From the NCBI RefSeq assembly GCF_001424425.1, contig NZ_LMPT01000001.1, positions 298,137-362,136 of the forward strand: a DNA stretch of 64,000 bases. The letters run 5' to 3'. The position numbers were made by a program, and so were the translations under genes. The notes beneath the pieces were generated by a model. The model worked only from the letters and a program-made list of their open reading frames with translations. It was not told the DNA's origin and searched no databases. This document shows positions 36,387 to 44,441 of this stretch, piece by piece; position 1 is the stretch's first letter, and every line of letters begins with the position of its first letter. The DNA is from Acidovorax sp. Leaf191. Its GTDB lineage: Bacteria; Pseudomonadota; Gammaproteobacteria; Burkholderiales; Burkholderiaceae_C.

Positions 36387-36717
36387 CGCCCTGCTGCTGA
36401 CCGCCGCCGTGGCGGTCAATGTGATCAGCCTCGGATGGCTGGCCTTGTCGATGGACGCGCACTGGGAGCAGGTGCGCGGCACCGAGCCCCTGCAGCGCCA
36501 CACCGTGCGCACCCTGCGCTGGATGGGCGCCACCGGCCTGCTCGTGGCCCTGGCCCTGTGCCTGGCCGTGGACCACGCATCGATGGCGTCGCTGGTATGG
36601 TTCATGGCGCTCGCGGGCGCGGCGCTCACCATCGCGTTCACGCTGTCGTGGCGGCCCCGCGTGCTGGGGGTGCTGATTGCCTGGGTGCGCCGCAGTCCCG
36701 CTGGCGTGGCCAGGTAA
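36379..36717 (+). CDS. DUF3325 membrane protein
   Basis: 112 residues from GTG 36379, overlapping the PepSY stop by 8 bp; an ATG at 36346 is an alternative but adds a Pro/Arg-rich leader unlike the family. Hydrophobic helices: ALLLTAAVAVNVISLGWLAL, MGATGLLVALALCLAV and SLVWFMALAGAALTIAF. An RHTVRTLRWMG motif sits between helices 1 and 2. DUF3325 proteins accompany PepSY and DUF3649 proteins at siderophore loci, supporting a three-gene iron unit. Function unknown. Confidence 0.72.
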   Translation: MPDALLLTAAVAVNVISLGWLALSMDAHWEQVRGTEPLQRHTVRTLRWMGATGLLVALALCLAVDHASMASLVWFMALAGAALTIAFTLSWRPRVLGVLIAWVRRSPAGVAR

Positions 36718-36780
36718 CCGCCGTCACCCACAGATTGCTCGCTGAACTCAGGGCTTGATGGTGCAACGTTTGCGCACCGG

Positions 36781-36804
36781 CTTCGACAAGCTCAGCCCGA
36801 ACGG
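36781..36804. repeat. TTCGACAAGCTCAGCCCGAACGG arm, copy 4 (intergenic)
   Basis: One 24-base arm of the palindrome found in the ligase and helicase genes, here outside any gene, 64 bp after the DUF3325 stop. Confidence 0.75.
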
Positions 36805-36872
36805 GTTGTGAAATATCGGGAGGCGTGGCTGCCCAAGCCCGATTCCGCCACGCCCTCAAACACCGGCGCGCC

Positions 36873-36960
36873 CCCAACGCCAGTGCACCCGTGGAACCGG
36901 CTTCGCCGGGCCACTGGGTGCGTCCCCCTGAGGGGGAAGCCGCGCAGCGGCTCAGGGGGC
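36873..36960 (-). repeat. 3'-end-linked repeat, copy 1
   Basis: Read on the minus strand it begins one base after the DUF1993 stop codon with CCCCCTGAGCCGCTGCGCGG, then TTCCCCC/GGGGGA hairpin arms, ending in the GCCAGTTCCACGG-like module (here GCCGGTTCCACGG). Confidence 0.7.
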
Positions 36961-36961
36961 T

Positions 36962-37474
36962 TCAGGCCTTGCCCATGTAGTCCCGCTTGCCCAGCTCCAC
37001 GCCGTTGTGGCGGGCCAGCGCATAGGCGGTAGTCACGTGGAAGAAGAACTGCGGCAGGCCGTAGTGCAGCAGGTACTGCTCGCCCACAAACTGCTTTTCC
37101 TTCGGCGTGCCGGCCTGCAGGATGATGGTGCGCGTGGCGGCATCGGCAAAGGCCTCCACGGGCAGGCTCGCGATGAAGGCGAGCACGGTGTCGATGCGCT
37201 GGTTCAGATCAGCAAAACCGGGGCGGTCCGCGTCCGGGTACGAGGGCACGTCCACACCCGCCAGCCGCGCCGCCACGCCCTTGGCGAAGTCGCAGGCGAT
37301 CAGCACCTGGCGCGCCAGGGGAAACATGTCCGGGAACAGCCGCGCCTGCAGCAGGGCGTCGGGCTCGATCTTGCGGGCCGTGGCGTGGGCCTCGGTCTTG
37401 GCCAGGATGTCTTTGAGCGAGTTCAGCATCTGGCGAAGGACCGGGACGCTGGCGTTGTACAGGGGAGAGGTCAT
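36962..37474 (-). CDS. DUF1993 family protein
   Basis: 170 residues matching the DUF1993 four-helix pattern: LYNASVPVLRQMLNSLKDILAKTEAHA, RLFPDMFPLARQVLIACDFAKGVAARLAG, YPDADRPGFADLNQRIDTVLAFI and a C-terminal LHYGLPQFFFHVTTAYALARHNGVELGKRDYMG. These are DinB-like cytoplasmic proteins of unknown function. Its stop codon is followed immediately by a copy of the 3'-end-linked repeat. Same strand as the VOC gene upstream but with 160 bp between them. Confidence 0.88.
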   Translation of the reverse strand: MTSPLYNASVPVLRQMLNSLKDILAKTEAHATARKIEPDALLQARLFPDMFPLARQVLIACDFAKGVAARLAGVDVPSYPDADRPGFADLNQRIDTVLAFIASLPVEAFADAATRTIILQAGTPKEKQFVGEQYLLHYGLPQFFFHVTTAYALARHNGVELGKRDYMGKA

Positions 37475-37635
37475 GGCAGGGTTTCTGGTCTGGGGATGGA
37501 GTCAAGCACAGGGAAAGAATGGTCAGTGCCCGGCGGCTGGGTTGTTCGTTGCCTGCCGGGACCGGAGCGCATTGCAGCACATCGGCGCACTCCGTGCTGG
37601 CACCCTGCCTTTTTCTGCGCGCCGGCCCGGCCGCG

Positions 37636-38028
37636 TCAGGCCAGGCGCTGGCGCAGCTGGATCACGTTGCCTTCGGGGTCATGGCCATCGCAGGCCCGAA
37701 AGCCCCGGGCCTCCCATTCCTTGCCTGCAGGCGCTATCTGCCCGCCCAGCTCCGCAGCCCGCAGCCGGGCCTGGGCGAGGTCCGGCACGGCGAAGAACAG
37801 CTTGATGGGGGTCTCCTCGCGCACCACGGGCGGCTGCGTGATGGTGATGGTCCGGGCGATCCGCTTCGGAATGGCGTGGACCACGATCTGCACCGCGCCC
37901 GACTCCAGCACGATGTGGTCGCTCTCGGCATGCACCACGGTCAGGCCGCACAGCTGCTCGTAGAACGCAGCGAGCCGCTGAATATCCTTGGCAAAAACGA
38001 CGGCGCCGGACGGGGGCATGGTGGACAC
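37636..38028 (-). CDS. VOC/glyoxalase superfamily protein
   Basis: 130 residues. GTG 38028 is preferred because AGGAG lies 7 bp upstream; the ATG at 38019 is 16 bp from it. The frame shows two beta-alpha-beta-beta-beta units: GAVVFAKDIQRLAAFYEQLCGLTVVHAE...HIVLESGAVQIVVH and KLFFAVPDLAQARLRAAELGG...CDGHDPEGNVIQLRQR, the usual VOC pattern with DPEGN. Such proteins are metal-dependent lyases, dioxygenases or antibiotic-binding proteins. The substrate is not predictable. Confidence 0.82.
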   Translation of the reverse strand: MSTMPPSGAVVFAKDIQRLAAFYEQLCGLTVVHAESDHIVLESGAVQIVVHAIPKRIARTITITQPPVVREETPIKLFFAVPDLAQARLRAAELGGQIAPAGKEWEARGFRACDGHDPEGNVIQLRQRLA

Positions 38029-38143
38029 GGTGGATCTCCTGGCAGTGGGATGGACAGGCCGATGAATGAAAGAGGCCGCCGCCATTCTCATCGAGATCCA
38101 CCCCCTGGGCCCCGTGGCAGGCTGCCGCCCTGCCCGGCCCCGC

Positions 38144-39406
38144 TCAGGCCGCGGCTGGCGCCAGCGTCCTGCGCACCCGGCGCACATTGAACGCGCTGGC
38201 GATCAGCACGCCCTGCACCACGGCCAGCCCCAGCAGCACTGCCGTGAAGCGGCCCTGGTCGAGCAGGACGCCGAACAGCAGCGGCGACAGCGCCTGGCCG
38301 ATGTCGAGGCCCGAGTACACGATGCCGTAGACACGGCCGGTGGAGCCCTCGGGCGTGGAGCGCTTGACCAGCAGGTCGCGCGACGGGCCGGCGATGCCCG
38401 CGCAAAAGCCCATCACGCCGAACAGCACGGGCACCAGCACGCCGGGCGGGTGCGCCAGGGCCAGTGCCACGGCCACGCAGGCCGCCAGGCCGAAACCGAT
38501 ACCCACGATGCGCTCGCAGCGGGTGGGGTCGGCCGCCAGAAAGCCGCCCAGCACCATGCCGCCCGCGCTGGCCACCATGTAGACCGTGAGGCACATCGCC
38601 GCCAGCGCCACGGGCACGGCGTGCAGCTGGCGCGCGGCCTCGGGGGCGAAGGCCTGCACCACGTTCAGCGCCACGGCGTAGAAGAAGAAGAACGCAAAGC
38701 ACATCCACACGGCCGGGATGCGCAGGAACGCGAAGTTGCCGCCCTGCCCCGCCGCACCCGTGGCGGCGGACTTGGCCGCAGGGCTCGGCGCAGGCAGGGG
38801 TGGCAGCGCCAGGTGGCGGCGGCTGACCAGCAGCACCAGCAGCACCGAGAACGCCAGCACGCCCGCGCACACCAGCGCCACGCGCCACGAGGTGGCGATG
38901 GCGATCGGCACCAGCATGGCGGGCGCAAGCGCCCAGCCCAGGCTGCCGGTGATGCCGTGCACGCTGTAGGCATGGCCCAGGCGCGGCGCGCTCACCCGGC
39001 GGTTGAGCAGCGTGTAGTCCACCGGGTGGAACACGCCGTTGCCGATGCCTGCCAGCACCGAAAAGCCCGCCAGCATGGCGTAGCTGGTGCTGGCCGCAAA
39101 ACCGAAGGCCGCCACGCCCAGCAACGCCAGGCCGCCGAACAGGATGGGCCGGGGCCCGAAGCGGTCCACCACGAAGCCCGAGCCCGCCTGCACCGCGCAC
39201 GAGACCACGAAGAAGATGGTCATGAGAAAACCCAGCTCGGTGTAGCCGACCTGGAACGCGTCTTTCAGCCACGGGAACAGCGGGGCGAGCAGCAGCTGGC
39301 TGTAGTGGCTGATGAGGTGGGCGATGCCGACCAGCCCGATGACGCTGGCGTCAGCGCGCAACGGGATGGGGGCAGGCGGAAGGCTGGTGGCGTTTGCGGT
39401 GGTCAT
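38144..39406 (-). CDS. MFS transporter
   Basis: 420 residues from ATG 39406, with 12 predicted helices. The first half has GLVGIAHLISHYSQLLLAPLFPWLKDAF and GFVVDRFGPRPILFGGL, the MFS loop 2-3 motif, and GVFHPVDYTLLNRRV. The second half has FAFFFFYAVALNVVQAFAPEA and GFCAGIAGPSRDLLVKRSTPEGSTG. It resembles the fosmidomycin-resistance-type and related drug/acid exporters. It is divergent from an AraC regulator at 39546, which probably controls it. Substrate unknown. Confidence 0.88.
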   Translation of the reverse strand: MTTANATSLPPAPIPLRADASVIGLVGIAHLISHYSQLLLAPLFPWLKDAFQVGYTELGFLMTIFFVVSCAVQAGSGFVVDRFGPRPILFGGLALLGVAAFGFAASTSYAMLAGFSVLAGIGNGVFHPVDYTLLNRRVSAPRLGHAYSVHGITGSLGWALAPAMLVPIAIATSWRVALVCAGVLAFSVLLVLLVSRRHLALPPLPAPSPAAKSAATGAAGQGGNFAFLRIPAVWMCFAFFFFYAVALNVVQAFAPEAARQLHAVPVALAAMCLTVYMVASAGGMVLGGFLAADPTRCERIVGIGFGLAACVAVALALAHPPGVLVPVLFGVMGFCAGIAGPSRDLLVKRSTPEGSTGRVYGIVYSGLDIGQALSPLLFGVLLDQGRFTAVLLGLAVVQGVLIASAFNVRRVRRTLAPAAA

Positions 39407-39474
39407 GGGGGCATCGTAGTATTGGGCCCCGGTTTCTGGAATGCGACGGAACGACAGCTTTCGGCGAATTTGCG

Positions 39475-39509
39475 CCAAACCGTCCAAACCGTCGGTCTGC
39501 GGCAGACCG
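39475..39509. promoter_or_regulatory. AraC operator candidate: direct repeat plus palindrome
   Basis: Two tandem CCAAACCGTC units (39475-39484 and 39484-39493, period 9) abut a perfect 17-bp palindrome with arms CGGTCTGC/GCAGACCG (39493-39509). The site lies between the divergent MFS and AraC genes; AraC-type proteins bind direct repeats. Confidence 0.45.
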
Positions 39510-39545
39510 CCAGCGCAAAACACCGCTTTTTTTGCCAACCCCGCC

Positions 39546-40367
39546 ATGGCCCGCACCAGCCAAGCCGCTCCGCTTGGAGACATCGACCCGTTCACCCCCA
39601 CGCCCGAGAGCCCCGTGCGGGTGCGGGCGCGCGACATGCCGGCCGACATGCACTTCGAGCCCCACCGCCACGCGTGGGGACAACTGGCCTACTGCGCCAG
39701 CGGCGTGATCCAGGTGAGCGTGCACGCCGCGGCCGCCGCCACGGCGTACATCGTGCCGCCCTCGCGCGCGGTGTGGATCGCCCCCGGCGCGCTGCATGCG
39801 GTGGCGGTGCTGGAGGCCGCGGCCTTTCGCACGCTGTACATCGACCCCAGCGTGGTGCCGGCCGTGGGCGCCCACTGCCGCGTGATGGCGGTGACGCCGC
39901 TGCTGCGCGAGCTGGTGTCCGCGCTGGACCCGGTGGGCGGCCCGCCGCCCGGCCCCGCGCGCATGGCGGCCCTGACCGGTCTGGTGCTCGATGAGATCGG
40001 CCACGCCGAAAGCCTGGCCCTGGGCGTGCCCCTGCCCGGGCCGGGCAGCGACAAGCGCCTGCGTGCGCTGTGCCAGGCCGTGCTGGACGCGCCGGGCCGC
40101 TACGCCACGCTGCACGACTGGGCGGCCGACAGCGGCGCCAGCGAGCGCACGCTGGCGCGCCTGTTCCGCGCGCAGTTCAGCATGGGTTTTGCGCAGTGGC
40201 GCCGCCAGGCGGTGCTGGCCCACGCCCTGCCCCGCCTGGCGCGCGGCGAGCCCGTGGCCCAGGTGGCGGCGGCCAGTGGCTACGCGAGCGACAGCGCGTT
40301 TTCGGCGATGTTCAAGACGGCCATGGGGCAGCCGCCAAGCTCTTTCATCGGCAAAAGCACTGCCTAG
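39546..40367 (+). CDS. AraC family transcriptional regulator with cupin sensor domain
   Basis: 273 residues. An N-terminal cupin-like AraC-binding domain (DMHFEPHRHAWGQLAYCASGVIQV, AYIVPPSRAVWIAPGALHAV) is followed by a double HTH at 180-265: YATLHDWAADSGASERTLARLFRAQFSMGFAQWRRQAVLAHALPRLARGEPVAQVAAASGYASDSAFSAMFK. This sub-type commonly regulates a divergent MFS exporter, which is present here at 38144. Its TAG stop lies within a copy of the GCTAGCGCTT dispersed element. Confidence 0.9.
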   Translation: MARTSQAAPLGDIDPFTPTPESPVRVRARDMPADMHFEPHRHAWGQLAYCASGVIQVSVHAAAAATAYIVPPSRAVWIAPGALHAVAVLEAAAFRTLYIDPSVVPAVGAHCRVMAVTPLLRELVSALDPVGGPPPGPARMAALTGLVLDEIGHAESLALGVPLPGPGSDKRLRALCQAVLDAPGRYATLHDWAADSGASERTLARLFRAQFSMGFAQWRRQAVLAHALPRLARGEPVAQVAAASGYASDSAFSAMFKTAMGQPPSSFIGKSTA

Positions 40368-40411
40368 CGCGCTCTCGGCAAGCGCAAACAGCTATTGATT
40401 TCATAGCAAAG
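40362..40411 (-). repeat. GCTAGCGCTT dispersed element, copy 5
   Basis: Minus-strand copy (CTTTGCTATGAAATCAATAG, then CTGTTTGCGCTTGCC and GCGCTAGGC). It overlaps the last two bases of codon 273 and the TAG stop of the AraC gene. Confidence 0.7.
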
Positions 40412-40469
40412 ATTGGGAGTACGTTGTGCCTCCCCGTGGTGCCGGCGGCGCGCCAGCCGCAGACTCCGC

Positions 40470-40877
40470 TCAGCGGGGCGCGCCCGTTTGCTGCGCCAGC
40501 TCCATGGCGAACCGGCCGTGGCCCACGGACCAGTCGGAATAGTCGTTCTCGTGCATGAAGATGAACACATCGGCCGGGGCCACGCCCGCCATCGACTGCA
40601 GGTTGCGCGCAACGGCGGCATACAGGGCGCGCTTCATCGCATCGCTGCGCCCGCGCCGCAGGGTGATCTCCACCACCACCACGCGGTCGGAGCGGGCCAC
40701 GCCGTTGAAGGTGCGGCTGCAGGCGAAGTCGCCTGGCGCATAGCCGGCCACCACGTTGAACAGTTCGTCCGGCGGCATGCCGATGCTGTCCACCAGTGCC
40801 TGGTGGATACCTTGCACGATGGCTTCGCGCGTGGCGGCGGGGGTGTCTTGCGGAACGTTGGTACGGATGAAGGGCAT
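40470..40877 (-). CDS. Tautomerase superfamily protein
   Basis: 135 residues. After Met comes Pro2 (MPFIRTNVPQDTPAATREAIVQGIHQALVDSIGMPPDELF), the catalytic base of 4-oxalocrotonate-type tautomerases. A second beta-alpha-beta unit (SDRVVVVEITLRRGRSDAMKRALYAAVARNLQS) makes it a two-unit protein of about twice the 62-residue 4-OT length. It is cytoplasmic and probably acts on an enol or unsaturated acid. It is divergent from the LysR gene at 41047, the likely regulator. Confidence 0.85.
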   Translation of the reverse strand: MPFIRTNVPQDTPAATREAIVQGIHQALVDSIGMPPDELFNVVAGYAPGDFACSRTFNGVARSDRVVVVEITLRRGRSDAMKRALYAAVARNLQSMAGVAPADVFIFMHENDYSDWSVGHGRFAMELAQQTGAPR

Positions 40878-41046
40878 GAAGTGCTTCCTGTATGTTCTTC
40901 AATATCAAATAATCGGAGTTCGGTGGGTCGGGGCAGTCACACGCCTTTCAGGCCGCCACCGCACCAGCCGGCGGCCATTCTTGCCATCCGCCTCTTCCAT
41001 GAAAAGCGATGATTTCTCCACCCATGCGTGCCATAAACTCACATAG

Positions 41047-41994
41047 ATGAGCCACCACCGCCTGCCCCCGCTGAGCGCTCTGCGCGCCTTCGAAGCCGCT
41101 GCCCGCCTGGGCCGCATGACCGCTGCGGCCGATGAGCTGTCGGTCACGCCCGGCGCGGTGAGCCGCCAGGTGCGCCAGCTCGAGCAGCACCTGGGCGTGC
41201 CGCTGTTCGACGGCAGCAAGGCCCGGCCCACGCTCACCCCGGCGGCGCGCGTGCTGCAGCCCGTGCTGACCACGGCGTTCGCGCACATCGCCGACGCCGT
41301 GCGCGAGGTCAGCGACGGCAGCCGCGGCCCGGTGGACGTCGCCTGCTTCAGCACCCTCACCGTCAAGTGGCTGATCCCGCGGCTGTTCGACTTCCAGGCG
41401 CGGCACCCCGGCATCGAGGTGCGCCTGCGCACCGGCCCCGGAGCCGACCCCACGCACTGCGACGTGGCCATCACCGCCGAAGCCTGCGACCACTCGGGGA
41501 ACGCCCCGGAGTACGGGGGTGAGCCAGGCACCGGCACCGCCCCGCCGCGCCTGTTTGCCGAACACCTCGGCCCGGTGCTGAGCCCCGCGCTGGCACAGCG
41601 CCTGACCCTGCGCCAACCCGCCGACATGGCCACCCCGGCCCTGCCGCCGCTCATGCTGCACACCCGCACGCGGCGCAATGCCTGGGCCATGTGGGCCGCA
41701 GCCTCCGGCGCGCCGCTGCCCACGGCGGGCCCCACGGCGCCCGAGTTCGAGCACTACTACTTCACCCTGGAAGCCGCCGTGCGCGGCCTGGGCGTGGCCG
41801 TGGCGCCCTGGCACCTGGTGATGGACGACGTGCAGGCCGGCCGGCTGGTGGCACCGCTGGGCTTCGTGGCCTCGGGCTACGACTACGTGCTGCGGCGCCG
41901 CGCGGGCACCCACCCGCGGCTCGACGCGTTCTGCGCCTGGCTCCTGGCGCAGGCCGCGGCCCAGGCGATACCCCCAGGCCCGCACGCAGGCTGA
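41047..41994 (+). CDS. LysR family transcriptional regulator (GcvA-like)
   Basis: 315 residues starting HHRLPPLSALRAFEAAARLGRMTAAADELSVTPGAVSRQVRQLEQHLGVPLF, the GcvA-type LysR helix-turn-helix. The effector domain follows (VDVACFSTLTVKWLIPRLFDFQARHPGIEVRLRT). Divergent from the tautomerase gene at 40470 with 169 bp between, which suggests it controls it. The flavin reductase at 42061 follows on the same strand after 66 bp. Confidence 0.9.
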   Translation: MSHHRLPPLSALRAFEAAARLGRMTAAADELSVTPGAVSRQVRQLEQHLGVPLFDGSKARPTLTPAARVLQPVLTTAFAHIADAVREVSDGSRGPVDVACFSTLTVKWLIPRLFDFQARHPGIEVRLRTGPGADPTHCDVAITAEACDHSGNAPEYGGEPGTGTAPPRLFAEHLGPVLSPALAQRLTLRQPADMATPALPPLMLHTRTRRNAWAMWAAASGAPLPTAGPTAPEFEHYYFTLEAAVRGLGVAVAPWHLVMDDVQAGRLVAPLGFVASGYDYVLRRRAGTHPRLDAFCAWLLAQAAAQAIPPGPHAG

Positions 41995-42060
41995 GTTGGT
42001 TCTACGATGGGCCTTCCTGCGTCCCTTGCATCCAACCCGCACCCGCCCAGCGCGCCCGCC

Positions 42061-42684
42061 ATGACCGATTCCGCCATCCACAGCTACGAACCCCGCCAGG
42101 GCCACGGCCTGCCGCACGACCCGTTCAACGCCATCGTGGGGCCGCGCCCCATCGGCTGGATCTCCACGCAGAGCGCGGCGGGCGCCACCAACCTGGCGCC
42201 CTACAGTTTTTTCAACGCGTTCAACTACGTGCCGCCCATCGTGGGCTTTGCGAGCATCGGCTTCAAGGACACGGTGCGCAATGTGCAGGAGACCGGCGAG
42301 TTCGTGTGGAACCTGGCCACGCGCGACCTGGCCGAGGCCATGAACCAGAGCTGCGCCAACGCGCCGCCCGAGGTCAGCGAGTTCACCCTTGCGGGCCTCA
42401 CGCCGCGGCCGTCCGCGCAGGTGCGCCCGCCGCGCGTGGCCGAGAGCCCCGTGGCCTTCGAATGCCGCAGCACGCAGATCCTGCAGCTGCAGGGCGCCGA
42501 TGGGGTGCAGGTGCCCACCTGGCTGGTGCTGGGCGAGGTGGTGGTGGTGCACATCGACCAGCGGCTGCTCAAGGACGGTGTGTACGACACCGCCAACGCC
42601 GGCCACATCCTGCGCGCCGGGGGCCCGGCCGACTACTTCACGGTGGGGCCGGAGCAGCTGTTCAAGATGTACCGGCCGCGCTGA
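42061..42684 (+). CDS. Flavin reductase-like domain protein
   Basis: 207 residues with the FMN-binding split-barrel pattern: AIVGPRPIGWISTQSAAGATNLAPYSFFNAFNYVPPIVGFASIG, then DTVRNVQETGEFVWNLAT. C-terminal HIDQRLLKDGVYDTANAGHILRAGGPADYFTV closes the barrel. Members reduce flavins or oxidise small substrates with FMN. Start chosen at ATG 42061; a longer frame from 42007 has no family character. The nearest regulator is the LysR gene just upstream. Confidence 0.88.
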   Translation: MTDSAIHSYEPRQGHGLPHDPFNAIVGPRPIGWISTQSAAGATNLAPYSFFNAFNYVPPIVGFASIGFKDTVRNVQETGEFVWNLATRDLAEAMNQSCANAPPEVSEFTLAGLTPRPSAQVRPPRVAESPVAFECRSTQILQLQGADGVQVPTWLVLGEVVVVHIDQRLLKDGVYDTANAGHILRAGGPADYFTVGPEQLFKMYRPR

Positions 42685-42699
42685 GCAGGAGCGCCGGGG

Positions 42700-43149
42700 C
42701 TACGGCGACTCCAGCGGCAGCGTGACGCGCACCTCGAACCACGGGATCTGCGCCCAGTCGCTGCGGCGCGTGACCAGGGTGTCGCCGGCAGCCATCTCCA
42801 CGATGTACGCCTCGGCCGGCCCCGGCAGGCTGCCGGCGCCCTCGCGGCCGCGGCGGTTGCGGGGCTCCCAGCCGCAGCACACGAAGTGCAGGCGCGCCAT
42901 GCCGGTGCGGCGCACGAGGTAGCGCTCCACGGCGGCGGCCTGGGCGCCCGGCACGCGGTAGGTGGCGACCAGGGCGCGCAGTTGGTGAAAGTGGTCTTCG
43001 GTGCATCCCGTCCATTGCAGGCCCGGCGGCTTGTGCCGCTGCGCGGCCAGGAAATCACCGCACGCGGGAGCAGGCACCGTCTGGCCGACAGCGTCGGGTG
43101 CGAGCAGGGCCAGCGCAAGGCTCAGACACAAGGCAGCGGTGCGCGCCAT
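42700..43149 (-). CDS. Exported hypothetical protein (possibly DUF4952)
   Basis: 149 residues with a signal peptide (MARTAALCLSLALALLAPDAVGQ). The mature part has four cysteines (ACGDFL, WTGCTE, FVCCGW) and the pattern KPPGLQWTGC...LVATYRVPGAQAAAVERYL, which I associate with DUF4952, with some doubt. It is periplasmic or secreted. It follows the hydrolase-like lipoprotein gene by 6 bp on the same strand, so the two form an operon. Function unknown. Confidence 0.65.
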   Translation of the reverse strand: MARTAALCLSLALALLAPDAVGQTVPAPACGDFLAAQRHKPPGLQWTGCTEDHFHQLRALVATYRVPGAQAAAVERYLVRRTGMARLHFVCCGWEPRNRRGREGAGSLPGPAEAYIVEMAAGDTLVTRRSDWAQIPWFEVRVTLPLESP

Positions 43150-43155
43150 GGCTGG

Positions 43156-44292
43156 TCAGCGCCCCAGGGGCCCGCACAGCCCGGCGGCCGGGGTGCGTGC
43201 CCATTGCTCGGTCCAGGCCCAGACCTGCTGCACCCCGTCGGCGGCCCCATCGGCAGTGCGGCGCTGCAGGCCGTGGTCGGCGCCGGCAAGGCTGCGCGCG
43301 CAGTACGGCACGGTGCGCACCGCGGCCAGCCCGGCAAAACGTTCGTAGGCCGCAGCAGGCACCAGCGCATCGTCGGCGCCCCACACCTGCAGCAGCGGCC
43401 AGGGACTGCGCACCAGCGGCAGCGTGAGCGGCCAGCTCCACAGGTCGCGCCAGTAGCCCAGGCTGCGGCCCTGCGCCACGGCGGTGTCGGGCTGGCGGCT
43501 GGCCACCCTGCGGGCCAGTGCGTCCCAGTCCGCCTGCGCGCCCAGGCGCTGCGCCTGCAGCGTGCCCGCCTCCTGCGGGTCGAGCCCACTGGCCGACAGC
43601 AGCACCAGGCCCGCCAATTGCGGCACTTCGGGCGCCAGGGCGGGCAAGAGCTCGGCCCCTTCGGAGATGCCGACCAGCAACTGGGGCAGCGCGGGCCCGC
43701 CTTTCCGCGCGCGCTGCTGCGCATCGGCCTGCAGGGCAGCGCGTGCATGCGCGAGCCAGGCGGACAGGCGGTCGTGCAGCACAAAGTCCCGCGCGCAATC
43801 GCCCGGGGCCGTGCGTGCCTGCGGGTCCACACCGGGCTTGTGCAGCACCAGCACCTGCGCGTGCAGCAGACCGGCGAAGTAGCGCTCGGCGATCGGACCC
43901 ATGCCCGCGCAGCCGGAGCCCGGGATGACGATCACGCGGTAACGTAACGGCGCGGTGCGCGCGTCGCGCGTGAGGACCTGCAGCGTCGTGGCCCCGTCCG
44001 CACCTGGCAGCGACCGGCGCACGAAGTGCTCGCCCTGCGCTGCAGCCACTGCAGCAGCGTCGGCGTCATCGGCAGAAGCGGGTTCATACCCGCCCGCCAT
44101 GGTCTCGGACACTGCCGGTGCATCAACCTGCGCCGGCCCCGCGCACCCGGTCAGCAGCCCCGCCACACCACCCAGCGCCATGCAAAAGGCCAGCGCAAGG
44201 CTGGCCCGGGGCCGCAGCGATGCGGCGAACGAACGAAAGGAAAGGGTTCGGAGCGGTGGTTGCCGGGCGTGGTGCACACCGAAGTCTGGCAT
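43156..44292 (-). CDS. Putative lipoprotein with alpha/beta-hydrolase features
   Basis: 378 residues from ATG 44292 (GAGGA 10 bp upstream); a longer frame starts at 44427 within a repeat. The signal peptide has a lipobox-like LLTGC (Cys50), with a long N-region. The body shows YRVIVIPGSGCAGMGPIAERYF, LPQLLVGISEGAEL (Ser elbow G-S-E replaced by GISEGAE), LLQVWGADDALVPAAAYERF (acid) and AGADHGLQ (His), so a serine hydrolase fold is likely. Operon with the exported gene at 42700. Substrate unknown. Confidence 0.7.
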   Translation of the reverse strand: MPDFGVHHARQPPLRTLSFRSFAASLRPRASLALAFCMALGGVAGLLTGCAGPAQVDAPAVSETMAGGYEPASADDADAAAVAAAQGEHFVRRSLPGADGATTLQVLTRDARTAPLRYRVIVIPGSGCAGMGPIAERYFAGLLHAQVLVLHKPGVDPQARTAPGDCARDFVLHDRLSAWLAHARAALQADAQQRARKGGPALPQLLVGISEGAELLPALAPEVPQLAGLVLLSASGLDPQEAGTLQAQRLGAQADWDALARRVASRQPDTAVAQGRSLGYWRDLWSWPLTLPLVRSPWPLLQVWGADDALVPAAAYERFAGLAAVRTVPYCARSLAGADHGLQRRTADGAADGVQQVWAWTEQWARTPAAGLCGPLGR

Positions 44293-44352
44293 GGCCGCAA
44301 TGTCCTCAGAAATGCCGTCAAACACTATGGCACAGCGCCCCGCACTGGCACG

Positions 44353-44441
44353 CCCCAGGCCAGTGCCACCGTGGAACTGGCTTCGCCAGGCCACGGGTGG
44401 CGCCCCCTCCCTTGGGAGAAGCGGCAAAGCCGCTCAGGGGG
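44353..44441 (-). repeat. 3'-end-linked repeat, copy 2
   Basis: Abuts the stop of the CsgG-like gene. Minus strand: CCCCCTGAGCGGCTTTGCCG, CTTCTCCC...GGGAG, GCCACCCGTGGCCTGGCGAA, GCCAGTTCCACGGTGGC. The last two modules form a second hairpin (CCACCCGTGG/CCACGGTGG). Confidence 0.8.
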
